Shown in pieces: positions 16,939 to 26,438 of a stretch of DNA of 48,480 nucleotides. A program made the translations under genes and the position numbers. The DNA is from an uncultured Burkholderiales bacterium (lineage in GTDB: Bacteria > Pseudomonadota > Gammaproteobacteria > Burkholderiales > Burkholderiaceae_C). A model generated the notes under the pieces. That model saw only the letters and a program-made list of their open reading frames with translations. It was not told the DNA's origin and searched no databases. Numbering within the stretch: position 1 is the first letter of the stretch; every line of letters begins with the position of its first letter. The stretch lies in the NCBI GenBank assembly GCA_937873395.1, contig CALMYH010000112.1, positions 1-48,480 of the forward strand, in the 5' to 3' direction.

Positions 16939-17040
16939 GCATCATGCTAACGCCGATGGGCCCCGGATGAGCAGCGACAAACCCGAACTCGGGGGTCTGA
17001 CCAGACAGGCGGAATGTCGCATGGTGCGGCGAAACCGCCT

Positions 17041-20000
17041 TCAGCCGGCCCGCGCAGCGTCCGGCTCCGGCCGAGACCCCATGGCATCCAGCCCACGCCC
17101 GTCACGCGCCAGCAGGGTGTACATCGTGGGGACCACAAAAATCGTCAGCAGTGAACCCAGCGTCATGCCACCCACGATCACCCAGCCGATCTGCTGCCGG
17201 CTCTCGGCACCCGCACCCGAGGCCAGAGCCAGCGGAATGGCACCGAGTACCATGGCACCCGTCGTCATCAGGATGGGGCGCAGGCGCAAGGCCGCCGCAC
17301 GGCGCGTGGCTTCGAACTTGGCCATGCCCTGTTCGCGCAGCTGGTTGGCAAACTCGACGATCAGGATGCCGTGCTTGGTGATCAGGCCGACCAGGGTGAT
17401 CAGTCCGATCTGGCTGAACACGTTGAGCGTGCCACCGGTGAACTTGAGCGCCAGCAAGGCCCCCAGCATGGACAGCGGCACGCTGAGCATGATGATGAAG
17501 GGGTCGACAAAACTCTCGAATTGCGCGGCCAGCACCAGGTAGATGAACAGCAGGGCCAGCACGAACACCAGGGCCAGCGAACCCGAGGCATCGCGGAATT
17601 CGCGGCTCTGGCCGTTGAGATCGGTGGTGTAGCCCGGCGGCAGGATGTCTCTGGCCGTGGCATCCAGAAAATCCAGTGCATCCCCCAGGGCCAGGTCGGG
17701 TGACAGGTTGGCGGTGATGGACGCACTGCGGCGTTGCCCGAAGTGGTTCAGTTCACGCGGAACCACCACCTCGCGCACCGTCACCAGCGAGGCCAGCGGA
17801 ATCATCTGGTCGCCCCGGCCGCGCACGAACAGGCGGTCGATGTCCTCTGGCGTGCTGCGCTGCACCGACTGGGTCTGCACGACCACGTCGTACTGTTCTC
17901 CCCCCCGCTTGTAGCGGGTCACGATGCGCCCGCCCAGCAGCGTCTCCACCGTGCGGGCAATGGCGTCGACGCTCACGCCCATGTCGGCCGCGCGCTCCCG
18001 GTCCACGTCCATCCGCACTTCGGGCTTGTTCAGCCGAAGGTCGGTGTCGACCTGCAGAAAGCCCGGTTGCCCGGCCATCGCTTCCTGGAAGCGGCGCACG
18101 ACGGCGGACAGGTTTTCGTAGCTGTCGGAGGTGGTGATGACGTAGTTGACCGGCCGCTCCCTGAAACCCTGACCGAGCGATGGCGGCGTGATGGGAAAGG
18201 CGCTGATGCCCGGCAGGGCCGCCATGCGCGGCGCGATTTCGCGTGCGATTTCCTGGGTCGTTCTCGTTCGTTCCTCCCAGGGAATGGCGCGCATGAACAC
18301 CGAACCCTGGGCGACCGTGGGGTTACCGATGTTGCTGAAGATGCGGTCGAACTCGGGGTAGTCCTGGGCGATGCGTTCGATGGCCTCGGCGTAGCGCTGG
18401 GTGTAGGCCAGGGTCGCCCCGTCCGGTCCGTTGATGGTGGCCAGGATGACGCCGCGATCCTCCAGGGGAGCCAGTTCCTGCCGGATGTTCTGCAGCAGCC
18501 ACCAGCTGCCGGCCGCGCTGGCCAGCATGACCCCGACAATCAGCCAGCGCACCCCCAGGGTCCAGCCCAGGACGCGTTCGTAGGCGAGGGTGAGCGTCTG
18601 CAGCCCGCGCTCCATGGCAAGGTCGAAGCGGCTGCGCTTGTCCTGATGGCGCAACAGCTTGGAGCACATCATGGGCGAAAGCGTGAGTGCCACGAAGCCG
18701 GATACCAGCACCGCCCCGGCCAGCGCCAGCGCGAATTCGGCGAACAGGCGACCGGTGCGCCCGGGCGTGAAAGCCAATGGCGCGTAAACCGCAGCCAGGG
18801 TGAGCGTCATGGCGACAATGGCAAACCCGATCTCGCGCGCGCCCTTGATGGCAGCTTCGAAAGGTTTCATGCCGGCCTCGATGTGCCGGTAAATGTTTTC
18901 CAGCATCACGATCGCGTCGTCCACCACCAGACCGATGGCCAGCACCAGCGCCAGGAGGGTGAGAGTGTTGATGGAAAAGCCGAACAGGGCCATGAGCGCA
19001 AAGGCACCGATCAGGCTGACCGGAATCGTCACCAGGGGAATGATCGACGCCCGGAACGTGCGCAGAAAGACAAAGATCACCAGCGAGACCAACACGACGG
19101 CCTCGGCGATCGTGGTGTAGACCGCCTTGATCGAGCGGTCGATGAAGACCGAGTTGTCGTTGGCGATGTCCACGTTGACCCCGGCCGGCATGTCCTGACG
19201 CACCCGATCGAGCAACTCGCGCACGCCGGCCGACAGCTCCAGCGGATTGGCCGTGGCCTGCCGGATGACACCCAGAGAAATCGAGTCGATGCCGTTGAAC
19301 CGGACCGAGGATCGTTCGTCCTGTGGCCCTTCCGCGATTTCTGCCACGTCGCCCAGCCGGACCACCTGACCGGCCACGCTGCGCACCGCGATGTCGCGGA
19401 ACTGCTGCGCCGTCTGCAGGTCGGTGGCGGCCGTGACGTTGAATTCTCGCTGGAGGCTCTCGATCCGGCCCGCGGGCACCTCAAGGTTGGAACGGCGCAA
19501 GGCCTCCTCGACGTCCTGCACCGTGAGCCGGTAGGCGGCCAGCCGGTCCGGGTCGATCCACACCCTCATGGCGTATCGACGCTCACCGAAAACCCGCACC
19601 TCGGCTGCCCCCGGGGCTGTTTGCAGGACCGGCTTGGCCAGGCGGTTGGCCAGGTCGCTCAGTTGCAGGCGGTTGTGGATCTCCGAGTGCAACACGATCC
19701 AGACCACCGGAAACGCGTCCGCCTCGACCTTGGCAATGACGGGTTCGTCGATGCCCTGGGGCAGGCGTTGCCGGACCCGGCTGACCTTGTCGCGCACATC
19801 CGCAGCCGCCGAATCGGGATCGCGCTCCAGGCGGAAGCGCACCGTGATCTGGCTTTGCTCCTGCCGGCTGATGGAGGTGATGACATCCACCCCCTCGATG
19901 CCGGCCAGGGAGTCTTCCAGCGGCTTGGTCACCTGGGACTCGACCACCTCGCTGGACGCCCCGGCAAAGCGGGTCGTGACGGTCACGCGCGGCTCGTCGA

Positions 20001-20118
20001 TCTTGGGGTACTCGCGCACCGTCAGTCCGTTGAAGGCCACCAGGCCCACCAGAACGATGAGCACCGAAAGCACAGTGGCGAACACCGGGCGACGGATCGA
20101 AATTTCGGCTAGCTGCAT
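17041..20118 (-). CDS. RND efflux permease, HAE1 family (AcrB/MdtB-like)
   Basis: The 1025-residue inner-membrane protein has the RND architecture: TM1, a large periplasmic loop, a TM2-6 block, a second loop, and TM8-12. It begins L-A-E-I-S-I-R-R-P-V-F-A-T. The proton-relay aspartates are Asp400-Asp401 in V-D-D-A-I-V-M-L-E-N, with the C-terminal block including G-L-I-T-K-H-G-I-L-I-V-E-F. It would export organic compounds using the proton gradient. A perfect AGGAGG lies 8 bases before the ATG. The gene follows a periplasmic fusion protein gene by 29 bases. No outer-membrane channel is encoded here, so a TolC-like protein elsewhere would be needed. Substrates cannot be inferred. Confidence 0.95.
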   Translation of the reverse strand: MQLAEISIRRPVFATVLSVLIVLVGLVAFNGLTVREYPKIDEPRVTVTTRFAGASSEVVESQVTKPLEDSLAGIEGVDVITSISRQEQSQITVRFRLERDPDSAAADVRDKVSRVRQRLPQGIDEPVIAKVEADAFPVVWIVLHSEIHNRLQLSDLANRLAKPVLQTAPGAAEVRVFGERRYAMRVWIDPDRLAAYRLTVQDVEEALRRSNLEVPAGRIESLQREFNVTAATDLQTAQQFRDIAVRSVAGQVVRLGDVAEIAEGPQDERSSVRFNGIDSISLGVIRQATANPLELSAGVRELLDRVRQDMPAGVNVDIANDNSVFIDRSIKAVYTTIAEAVVLVSLVIFVFLRTFRASIIPLVTIPVSLIGAFALMALFGFSINTLTLLALVLAIGLVVDDAIVMLENIYRHIEAGMKPFEAAIKGAREIGFAIVAMTLTLAAVYAPLAFTPGRTGRLFAEFALALAGAVLVSGFVALTLSPMMCSKLLRHQDKRSRFDLAMERGLQTLTLAYERVLGWTLGVRWLIVGVMLASAAGSWWLLQNIRQELAPLEDRGVILATINGPDGATLAYTQRYAEAIERIAQDYPEFDRIFSNIGNPTVAQGSVFMRAIPWEERTRTTQEIAREIAPRMAALPGISAFPITPPSLGQGFRERPVNYVITTSDSYENLSAVVRRFQEAMAGQPGFLQVDTDLRLNKPEVRMDVDRERAADMGVSVDAIARTVETLLGGRIVTRYKRGGEQYDVVVQTQSVQRSTPEDIDRLFVRGRGDQMIPLASLVTVREVVVPRELNHFGQRRSASITANLSPDLALGDALDFLDATARDILPPGYTTDLNGQSREFRDASGSLALVFVLALLFIYLVLAAQFESFVDPFIIMLSVPLSMLGALLALKFTGGTLNVFSQIGLITLVGLITKHGILIVEFANQLREQGMAKFEATRRAAALRLRPILMTTGAMVLGAIPLALASGAGAESRQQIGWVIVGGMTLGSLLTIFVVPTMYTLLARDGRGLDAMGSRPEPDAARAG

Positions 20119-20147
20119 GATTTCCGCCTCCTGAGTCCGGGCGTCCT

Positions 20148-21329
20148 TCAGGGGACGGCCGGACCACCGGCCCGGGGCCCCGCGCCGCCAGGACGGGACA
20201 TGTCGACCACCCGCACCGGTGTGCCGTCTCGCTGCAGCCTCTGCTGGCCGGCCACCACCACCCGGTCCCCGGCCGCCAAGCCGCTGAGGATCTGCACCTG
20301 CCCTTCGCGGCGGACGCCCAGCTGGACCTCGACGCGACGGGACACCGGAGGCGCAGCCTCACCGCCTTCGGCCGCGTCCAGTCGAATGACGTGTTGCCGT
20401 CCGCCCTGGGGAACAATGGCCTCTTCGGGCACCATGAGCGCATGGTCATCGGTGGAAAAAATGGCCAGCACCCGGGCGAACATGCCCGGCCGCAAACCCT
20501 GCCCCCCGGCATCAGGCAGCACCGCGCGCAGCGAGAGCGAGCGGCCATTGGCATCAAGCAGCGGATCGATGGCCATCACGCGCGCATCGAACTGGCGCCC
20601 CGGAACGGCGTCCAGGCGCACCTGCACGGTCTGCCCCACCGCGACCCTGTCCTGGTAACGCTCGGGCAAGCGGAAATCCACCGTCAGGGTGGAGGTGTCC
20701 TCGAGGTTGACCAGATCGGCTCCGTCCTTGACGAATTCGCCCAGGCTGACCCGGCTCAGGCCCACCGTGCCGTCGAACGGCGCCTCGATGCGCATGCGTT
20801 GCAACCGGGCTTTCGCCAGGGCGACCTGGGCCTCGGCGACCTGCAGGCTGGCTCGGCTCTCATCCAGGACACGCTGGGCGACGAAGTTGGCCGCCACCAG
20901 CTCCTCGTTTCGGCGCAGGTTGGCCCTGGCAATCGAAAGCTGGGCCTCGGCCTGGCTCAGCTCAGCCTGCTGCAGCACATCGTCGAGCTGTACCAGCAGC
21001 TGCCCGCGCCGCACCCGTGCCCCGTCGCTGAACGCAATTCTTGCCACCCGGCCGCTCACTTCCGGCCGCAAGGTCACGCTTTGCCGCGAACGCAAGGTGC
21101 CGACCGCCTGGGCATCGTCCTGCAGAGACACGCGCCGGACCTCGGCCACCTCGACCGATGGCATCCCGCCACCCGGACCACCAGCACGGGCCGCGGGAAC
21201 TGGCGCCCCCTGGCCAGCGGAGCCCGTCGCGGTCCCGACTTGCCGCTTGTTCTGCCACCACCAGGCGGTGCCCGATGCCAGCGCCAGACCCAGCACGGCC
21301 ACCACCACGTATGTCGATCGTCCTGCCAT
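20148..21329 (-). CDS. RND periplasmic adaptor (membrane fusion protein)
   Basis: The 393-residue protein connects an RND permease to an outer-membrane channel. An N-terminal membrane anchor (about residues 5-22) is followed by a Gly/Ala/Pro-rich linker. Then come a split biotinyl-lipoyl-like domain (V-T-L-R-P-E-V-S-G-R-V to A-P-F-D-G-T-V-G-L), a short alpha-helical hairpin (about 120-180) and beta-barrel and membrane-proximal domains. ATG 21329 has an AAAGGA ribosome-binding site; the in-frame ATG 45 codons upstream would add an Arg-rich leader that looks non-coding. Co-transcribed with the permease. No lipobox cysteine is present, so it is probably anchored by the hydrophobic segment. Confidence 0.93.
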   Translation of the reverse strand: MAGRSTYVVVAVLGLALASGTAWWWQNKRQVGTATGSAGQGAPVPAARAGGPGGGMPSVEVAEVRRVSLQDDAQAVGTLRSRQSVTLRPEVSGRVARIAFSDGARVRRGQLLVQLDDVLQQAELSQAEAQLSIARANLRRNEELVAANFVAQRVLDESRASLQVAEAQVALAKARLQRMRIEAPFDGTVGLSRVSLGEFVKDGADLVNLEDTSTLTVDFRLPERYQDRVAVGQTVQVRLDAVPGRQFDARVMAIDPLLDANGRSLSLRAVLPDAGGQGLRPGMFARVLAIFSTDDHALMVPEEAIVPQGGRQHVIRLDAAEGGEAAPPVSRRVEVQLGVRREGQVQILSGLAAGDRVVVAGQQRLQRDGTPVRVVDMSRPGGAGPRAGGPAVP

Positions 21330-21428
21330 TCGTTTCCTTTGTAGCCGGCACCCACCCCTCCAGCTGGACACCGTTGACGCACACACTCTATCAGCCCGCC
21401 GCCTGGCTTGCTGGCGGCATCTCCAAGG

Positions 21429-21449
21429 CCCGCCGTGCCGGTCGGCGGG
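21429..21449 (-). terminator. Possible hairpin after rnhA
   Basis: CCCGCCG (21429-21435) and CGGCGGG (21443-21449) form a 7-bp stem with a 7-base loop, just downstream of the rnhA stop on the minus strand. There is no T tract, so it may act only as a weak or Rho-assisted stop. Confidence 0.3.
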
Positions 21450-21464
21450 GCTGGCAAACGTCAT

Positions 21465-21929
21465 TCAGCCAGGCACACCCCGGTTGGCCAGCGCGTCCGC
21501 CCGTTCGTTCCCCGGGTCACCGGCATGACCCCGCACCCAGTGCCACTCGATCTGGTGCACCCCACCGTGCACCAGGGCGTCCAGCGCCTGCCAGAGGTCC
21601 GCGTTCTTGACCGGCTGGCGCGCGGCCGTTTTCCAGCCCTTGGCCTTCCAGCCCCGAATCCACTCGGTGATGCCCTTGCGCACGTACTCGCTGTCCAGAT
21701 AAAGCTGCACACGGCACGGACGTTTGAGCGCCTTCAGCGCCTCAATCACGGCCGTCAGCTCCATTCGGTTGTTGGTCGTTTCCGCTTCACCGCCCCAAAG
21801 CTCTTTTTCATGCGCACCACTGCGCAGGTAAACGCCCCAGCCACCAGGGCCCGGATTGCCTTTGCAGGCTCCGTCGGTATAAATGACCACGTGATCCAAC
21901 CGCTCACTCCCAAAAAGCCGCTTATTCAT
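21465..21929 (-). CDS. rnhA: Ribonuclease HI
   Basis: The 154-residue enzyme cleaves the RNA strand of RNA-DNA hybrids. The catalytic acidic residues are all visible: Asp19 ([11 protein letters not shown]), Glu57 (N-R-M-E-L-T-A), Asp79 (L-D-S-E-Y-V) and Asp145 (N-E-R-A-D), with the assisting His135 (V-R-G-H-A-G). A slightly extended N-terminus ([11 protein letters not shown]) precedes the core; no later ATG exists before the catalytic Asp. It lies 21 bases after a methyltransferase gene in the same direction, an order common in betaproteobacteria. Confidence 0.96.
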   Translation of the reverse strand: MNKRLFGSERLDHVVIYTDGACKGNPGPGGWGVYLRSGAHEKELWGGEAETTNNRMELTAVIEALKALKRPCRVQLYLDSEYVRKGITEWIRGWKAKGWKTAARQPVKNADLWQALDALVHGGVHQIEWHWVRGHAGDPGNERADALANRGVPG

Positions 21930-21950
21930 GCAATCCAGACTGCCGCCGGT

Positions 21951-22757
21951 TCACCGGCGCTGGGCGACCGGCACCGACGCCCCGTGTGCAGCCTTGCGGG
22001 GACGCCAGGCAGGCCCCAGCAGGCGCATCCCGCGCACCCGCTTGACCGCGACCACAAAATACACAGCCCCGAACACCGGCCACCAGCGCGCCCCGAGGCG
22101 ATCCATCCATGACAGTCGCTGCTGCCACTTTTCGGTGCGCACCGCCGGCTGGTAGAGACCGTAACGATCGGACTCGACCTCGAAGCTGAGCAGGCGCAAC
22201 CAGTCCCGCAACCGCCAAGGACCGATGAACCGGCCCACCTCGGGCAGAAACGGGGTCGACGCCCCGAAGGCGTGCAGACCGAGGCGTTCGGCCAGCCGTG
22301 CCCGGCCCTGCCGCCAGCCCCAAAGGCTGACCGGGTTGAAACAGGCGATGACCACCCGACCCTCGGGCACCAGCACCCTCTCCACCTCCCGCAGCACCTG
22401 ATGGGGATCTGCACTCAGCTCCAGCGTGTGAGGCAACACCAGCAGGTCGAGACTGGCTGCGGCAAAAGGCAGAGCCGCAGCGTCCGACAGCAAATGGACC
22501 GCCCGGGGTGCACCGGGTCCCGGCAGCGCGGATCCCGCCAGTGGAATCCCGGCATCGAACTGCTCCGGCAGGGACAACCAGCGGTGCGGCATGCGGTTGG
22601 ACTGCAGGGTGAGCAGCTCGGGCAGCCCGAGCTGCAGTGCATTGAAGCCGAACAGGTCGGCCACCGCCAGGTCGAACTGCGCCTGCTCCCAAGCGAGCAA
22701 ATAGCGGCCCGGAGGCGTGGCAAACCAGTCACCCAGACCTATAATTTGCTTGTTCAT
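21951..22757 (-). CDS. Class I SAM-dependent methyltransferase, uncharacterised
   Basis: The 268-residue protein belongs to the methyltransferase family usually found between gloB and rnhA in betaproteobacteria. An N-terminal F-A-T-P-P-G-R-Y-L-L-A-W-E segment is followed by the methyltransf_11 core (D-A-A-A-L-P-F-A-A-A-S-L-D-L-L-V-L-P-H-T-L-E, about 98-119). The classical glycine-rich SAM motif I (G-x-G-x-G) is weak or absent, as in other members. A hydrophobic stretch occurs near the C-terminus. The start at 22757 gives the usual length; ATGs at 22793 and 22829 are possible. The substrate is unknown. Confidence 0.82.
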   Translation of the reverse strand: MNKQIIGLGDWFATPPGRYLLAWEQAQFDLAVADLFGFNALQLGLPELLTLQSNRMPHRWLSLPEQFDAGIPLAGSALPGPGAPRAVHLLSDAAALPFAAASLDLLVLPHTLELSADPHQVLREVERVLVPEGRVVIACFNPVSLWGWRQGRARLAERLGLHAFGASTPFLPEVGRFIGPWRLRDWLRLLSFEVESDRYGLYQPAVRTEKWQQRLSWMDRLGARWWPVFGAVYFVVAVKRVRGMRLLGPAWRPRKAAHGASVPVAQRR

Positions 22758-22864
22758 GGCCTGTCCAGGGCCTGCACGGCGAAGCGATGCCATCGTCGGT
22801 GCCTGCGTGTTGTGGTCCGTGTCATCCACCGAACTCTACACGGCCTTTCTTTCCGTCTGCCCGC

Positions 22865-23638
22865 ATGGTCCTTCATCCACTGCCTGCCTTTGCTGACAAC
22901 TACATCTGGTGCGTGCACGACGGCAGGGAAGCGCTGGTGGTCGATCCGGGCGAAGCCGATGGCGTGCTGGCATGGCTGGCCAGCGAACAGGTGAGCCTGC
23001 GGACCATCCTGATCACCCACCATCACCCCGATCACACCGCAGGCGTCGCGGCCTTGCGTGAAGCCACAGGAGCCGAAGTCTACGGACCCAGACTGGAGGC
23101 CCTGCCCGAACCCGTTCTGCGCGTCTCCGAAGGTGACCGGGTACAAGCGCTGGGCCTTGCATTTGACGTCATCGACGTTCCGGGTCACACCGCAGGACAC
23201 ATTGCCTATTTCGCACCGGAGACCGGCACGAACCCCTGGCTGTTCTGCGGAGACACCCTGTTTTCCGGCGGTTGTGGCCGGCTGTTCGAGGGCACACCTG
23301 CCCAAATGCTGTCCTCGCTGCAGCAACTGGCCGCACTGCCCGAGACCACCAGGGTTTGCTGCACCCACGAATACACGCTGGCCAATCTGCTGTTCGCCGT
23401 GGCCGTCGACCCCGACAACCCCGACCTGCACGACCACCTGAAACGCTGCCGGCAATGGCGGAGCCAGAACTTTCCGACCCTGCCCAGCTCCATCGGACTG
23501 GAAAAGCGGATCAACCCCTTTCTTCGTTCACGTGACCCCGCCATCGTGAAGTCGGTCTGCGGGCATGCCGGCCAGCAACTGACCGACCCGGTGGACGTCT
23601 TTGCAGCGTTGCGCGAATGGAAAAATGTCTTTCGATGA
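22865..23638 (+). CDS. gloB: Hydroxyacylglutathione hydrolase (glyoxalase II)
   Basis: This 257-residue metallo-beta-lactamase-fold enzyme hydrolyses S-lactoylglutathione to lactate and glutathione, completing methylglyoxal detoxification. The di-metal motif T-H-H-H-P-D-H is at 51-57. Further ligands are in P-G-H-T-A-G-H, F-C-G-D-T-L-F-S-G-G-C-G-R and C-T-H-E-Y. The C-terminal glutathione-binding region (N-P-F-L-R) is present. ATG 22865 starts directly at the family's conserved N-terminus. Its stop codon overlaps the ATG of the transglycosylase gene (ATGA at 23635-23638). It is divergent from the methyltransferase gene. Confidence 0.95.
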   Translation: MVLHPLPAFADNYIWCVHDGREALVVDPGEADGVLAWLASEQVSLRTILITHHHPDHTAGVAALREATGAEVYGPRLEALPEPVLRVSEGDRVQALGLAFDVIDVPGHTAGHIAYFAPETGTNPWLFCGDTLFSGGCGRLFEGTPAQMLSSLQQLAALPETTRVCCTHEYTLANLLFAVAVDPDNPDLHDHLKRCRQWRSQNFPTLPSSIGLEKRINPFLRSRDPAIVKSVCGHAGQQLTDPVDVFAALREWKNVFR

Positions 23639-25236
23639 ATGCCATGAGTTCCCCCTACCCCAGATTTCCGAAGACCCGGACGCCGGAGTTCCGTCTGCTG
23701 GGTGCCCTCCTGGTTGCACTGGCCCTGCTGCTGTCCGGATGCGCATCGGTCTCGCTTGGCGAGCCGGGCTCCTCACCCTCCGCCAACGAGAATGCCGGAT
23801 CACCGGCCGCGGAGACCGCCCGCCCGAAGGTTGCTCGCGCACCGTCGCCGTTCCAGGGTGCCCTCAGCGAGATCGTGAGTGTCAACGGCGCAGTGCCCCA
23901 GGTGGCGCCCCTGGCGGCACCGGCCGACCTCTGGGAGCGCATCCGCCGAGGTCTGAAGATGACGGACCTGGACACGGCCCTGGTGGGGGACCGGGAGCGC
24001 GTGTATGCGAGCCGCCGGGACTCCATCTTTCGCATGCCCGCCGGGCCCCGAAAATCCCTTTTTCACATTGGGGAGGAAGGGGAGGGGCGGGCCCTGCCGA
24101 TGGAACTGGCCTTGCTGCCATTCATTGAAAGTGCCTTCAACCCGCAGGCGGTCTCGAGGGTGCAGGCAGCAGGCATGTGGCAGTTCATGCCGGCGACCGG
24201 ACAGTCGTTCGACCTCAAACAGAACGCCTTTCGGGACGACCGCCGGGACGTGCTCGCATCGACCCGCGCGGCGCTGGACTACCTCGAACGGCTTCACAGC
24301 CGGTTTGGTGATTGGCACCTGGCCTTGGCCGCCTACAACTGGGGGCAGGGCAACGTCAACCGGGCCATCACCCGAAACCAGCGCGAAGGACTTCCCACTG
24401 GCTACACGGACCTGACCATGCCCCAGGAAACCCGGCAATACGTCCCCAAGCTGCAGGCGGTCGAGAACATCATCGCCCAGCCGGAGCGCTTCGGCGTGAC
24501 CCTGCCCTTGATCGGCAACCACCCTTTCTTTGAAACTGTCACCATCGAGCGGGACATGGACGTGGCGCTGATCGCCCGGCTGGCAGAGGTCGAGGAGACC
24601 GATTTCCGCTCGCTCAACCCCTCGCTGAACCGGCCTGTCGTCATGGCCGCAGCGACCCCGAACGTCCTGCTGCCCTGGGACAACGCCGAGGTATTCGAGC
24701 GCAACCTCAGGAACCATGAAGGCCCCCTGGCATCCTGGACCGCCTGGGTGGTTCCCAGCACCATGAGTCCGGCACAGGCCGCCGAACGCGTTGGCATGAG
24801 CGAAGCCCAGCTTCGCAGGGTCAACGAGATCCCGCCGCGCATGATGGTCCGTGCCGGCTCCAGCCTGATCGTCCCCCGAAGCGGACAGCGCAACGCCGAC
24901 GTCCCTGGGCACGTGGCCGACAACGGCCGCCTCGCACTTCAGCCAGAAGCCGCCAACCTCAGACGGGTGAGACTGAAAGCCCGGCAAGGCGACACGGTCG
25001 CCGTGTTCGCCCGACGCCATGGCGTCAGCCCGGTCAATGTGGCGCAGTGGAACAACCTCGGCGTGAATGCGCGACTCAAGCCGGGACAGCTCGTCACACT
25101 CATGCTGCCACCGAAGGCGGGCCAGCAGGCCGCCGCGCGAACGCCCACAAGCACCACCCGGAAACCGGCTGTGCAGCGAAGCCCTGCGCGAGTGGCCAGC
25201 TCGTCTTCCCAGGGCAAGCAGCCTGCACGGCGGTGA
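23635..25236 (+). CDS. mltD: Membrane-bound lytic murein transglycosylase D-like lipoprotein
   Basis: The 533-residue lipoprotein cleaves the glycan strands of peptidoglycan with formation of 1,6-anhydro ends. A signal peptide with lipobox L-L-S-G-C (Cys36) targets it to a membrane. The SLT domain (about 145-290) has the catalytic Glu165 in F-I-E-S-A-F-N-P, followed by A-G-M-W-Q-F-M-P-A-T-G and A-Y-N-W-G-Q-G-N. One degenerate LysM-like segment (about 370-420) and one clear C-terminal LysM domain (about 445-490, K-A-R-Q-G-D-T-V-A-V-F-A-R-R-H) bind glycan. The tail is Arg/Ser/Thr-rich and probably disordered. Translation is coupled to gloB by the ATGA overlap. Confidence 0.93.
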   Translation: MNAMSSPYPRFPKTRTPEFRLLGALLVALALLLSGCASVSLGEPGSSPSANENAGSPAAETARPKVARAPSPFQGALSEIVSVNGAVPQVAPLAAPADLWERIRRGLKMTDLDTALVGDRERVYASRRDSIFRMPAGPRKSLFHIGEEGEGRALPMELALLPFIESAFNPQAVSRVQAAGMWQFMPATGQSFDLKQNAFRDDRRDVLASTRAALDYLERLHSRFGDWHLALAAYNWGQGNVNRAITRNQREGLPTGYTDLTMPQETRQYVPKLQAVENIIAQPERFGVTLPLIGNHPFFETVTIERDMDVALIARLAEVEETDFRSLNPSLNRPVVMAAATPNVLLPWDNAEVFERNLRNHEGPLASWTAWVVPSTMSPAQAAERVGMSEAQLRRVNEIPPRMMVRAGSSLIVPRSGQRNADVPGHVADNGRLALQPEAANLRRVRLKARQGDTVAVFARRHGVSPVNVAQWNNLGVNARLKPGQLVTLMLPPKAGQQAAARTPTSTTRKPAVQRSPARVASSSSQGKQPARR

Positions 25237-25245
25237 TACGTTCCT

Positions 25246-26295
25246 TCAGGCCCTGAACCGCTGCTTGGCACGGCGCGCGAATTCGTTGGTGTAGGTGCGA
25301 TCCAGCGGCACCCGCTGCAGCAGACCCGAATCGTCGAACTGTGCCTGCAGGCGGGCCGCCACCAGCGGACCACGCTCCGGCATCAGTCCATCGGGTGTCC
25401 ATGCCTCGCGCGCCCGCGCAAACGCAGCCAGGTAAAGTGCCCTGTCGCCACGGAAATAGGATTCCGGAACGACCTTGATCACGTCCGACGGCCCGGCGGT
25501 CTGCAACCACTTGAGCGCCAGCACCATGGCATCCGCCAGGGCCTGACAGACTCCCGGGTGGGTCCGCGCAAAATCCTCGGTCACGCACAGGCACCCCGCC
25601 GGCAACGGACCACCGAACACCTCGTCACTGCCACGCCGGGTCCGGGTGTCCGCCACCACACGCAGCACGCCTTCCTGTTCCAGCTGTGTCATGAGGGGAT
25701 CCGTGTGGCACAACGCGTCCACCTGCCCGGCCCTGAAGGCCCGTGCCGCCTCCCCATGGTCTGGCAGCGCGACAAACTGAACCTCCTGTGCCGTATGGAC
25801 GCCCGCTCTGGCCAGGAGCAGTCGCGTCATCCGGTGCGGCCCCGAACCCACAGCAGGAATGGCGATCCGCTTGCCACGCAAGTCGCGCCAATCTCGAAAA
25901 TGTCCGAGTGTGCGCACCGAAACACCGAGCACAAGCTGGGGCGCACGGCCCTGCACGACGATGGACTGGACACGGTGCCCGCGGGCATTGAGGGCAATGG
26001 CCGCACTGAAAGGCACCGACATCACCTGAGCCGCGCCTGACAGCACCAGCTGGGACGCCTGGCCCGGATCGGCCATCTCCCGCCACTGGATGTCCAGTCC
26101 CTGCGCAGAAAAATGCCCGAGACGCTCGGCCACGGTCAGGGGCAGATAGCAGAAGGCCCGTCGATCCTCGACCGCAAGCACCAGACGTGCCCGCTGCCTG
26201 GGCTCATCCGGCAGCACCTGGCCGAATGCGCCTGCCGCCAGAAGGCCTCCTGCGAGGGCCGACCCCGAGGCCAGCCATGCGCGCCGACTCCACAT
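25246..26295 (-). CDS. NMT1/THI5-like ABC transporter substrate-binding protein, orphan
   Basis: This 349-residue periplasmic binding protein resembles the SsuA/TauA/NMT1 type. The N-terminus M-W-S-R-R-A-W-L-A-S-G-S-A-L-A-G-G is a twin-arginine-like signal peptide. The core begins L-V-L-A-V-E-D-R-R-A-F-C-Y-L-P-L-T-V-A-E-R-L-G-H-F, which aligns with the first lobe of the family, and G-K-R-I-A-I-P-A-V-G-S-G-P-H-R is the second characteristic segment. No permease or ATPase gene lies nearby, so the transported compound (typically a sulfonate, nitrate or pyrimidine-like compound) is unknown. ATG 26295 has an AGGAAGG-type ribosome-binding site and gives a proper signal peptide; the ATG 19 codons upstream does not. 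It follows recR by 143 bases and may have its own promoter. Confidence 0.85.
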   Translation of the reverse strand: MWSRRAWLASGSALAGGLLAAGAFGQVLPDEPRQRARLVLAVEDRRAFCYLPLTVAERLGHFSAQGLDIQWREMADPGQASQLVLSGAAQVMSVPFSAAIALNARGHRVQSIVVQGRAPQLVLGVSVRTLGHFRDWRDLRGKRIAIPAVGSGPHRMTRLLLARAGVHTAQEVQFVALPDHGEAARAFRAGQVDALCHTDPLMTQLEQEGVLRVVADTRTRRGSDEVFGGPLPAGCLCVTEDFARTHPGVCQALADAMVLALKWLQTAGPSDVIKVVPESYFRGDRALYLAAFARAREAWTPDGLMPERGPLVAARLQAQFDDSGLLQRVPLDRTYTNEFARRAKQRFRA

Positions 26296-26438
26296 CACCC
26301 CATCCTTCCTGAATATCCGCGCTGGCGACCCACAAATCCTGTGGCCAGCCATGGCTGCTGTTTTCCCTACAGCATAGGAAAGGTCGTCACGATGCGCATC
26401 GGGTCGAATCCCGAGCGGGTTTTTACCGACCCAACGCG

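Noticed and set aside
17734-20112. A 792-codon open frame opposite the RND permease
   Set aside because: Antisense shadow of a clear RND gene; no domains, and composition is typical of reverse frames in GC-rich genes.
22740-22745. Perfect TATAAT on the plus strand upstream of gloB
   Set aside because: It lies within the first codons of the divergent methyltransferase gene, has no matching -35, and is over 100 bases from the gloB start.
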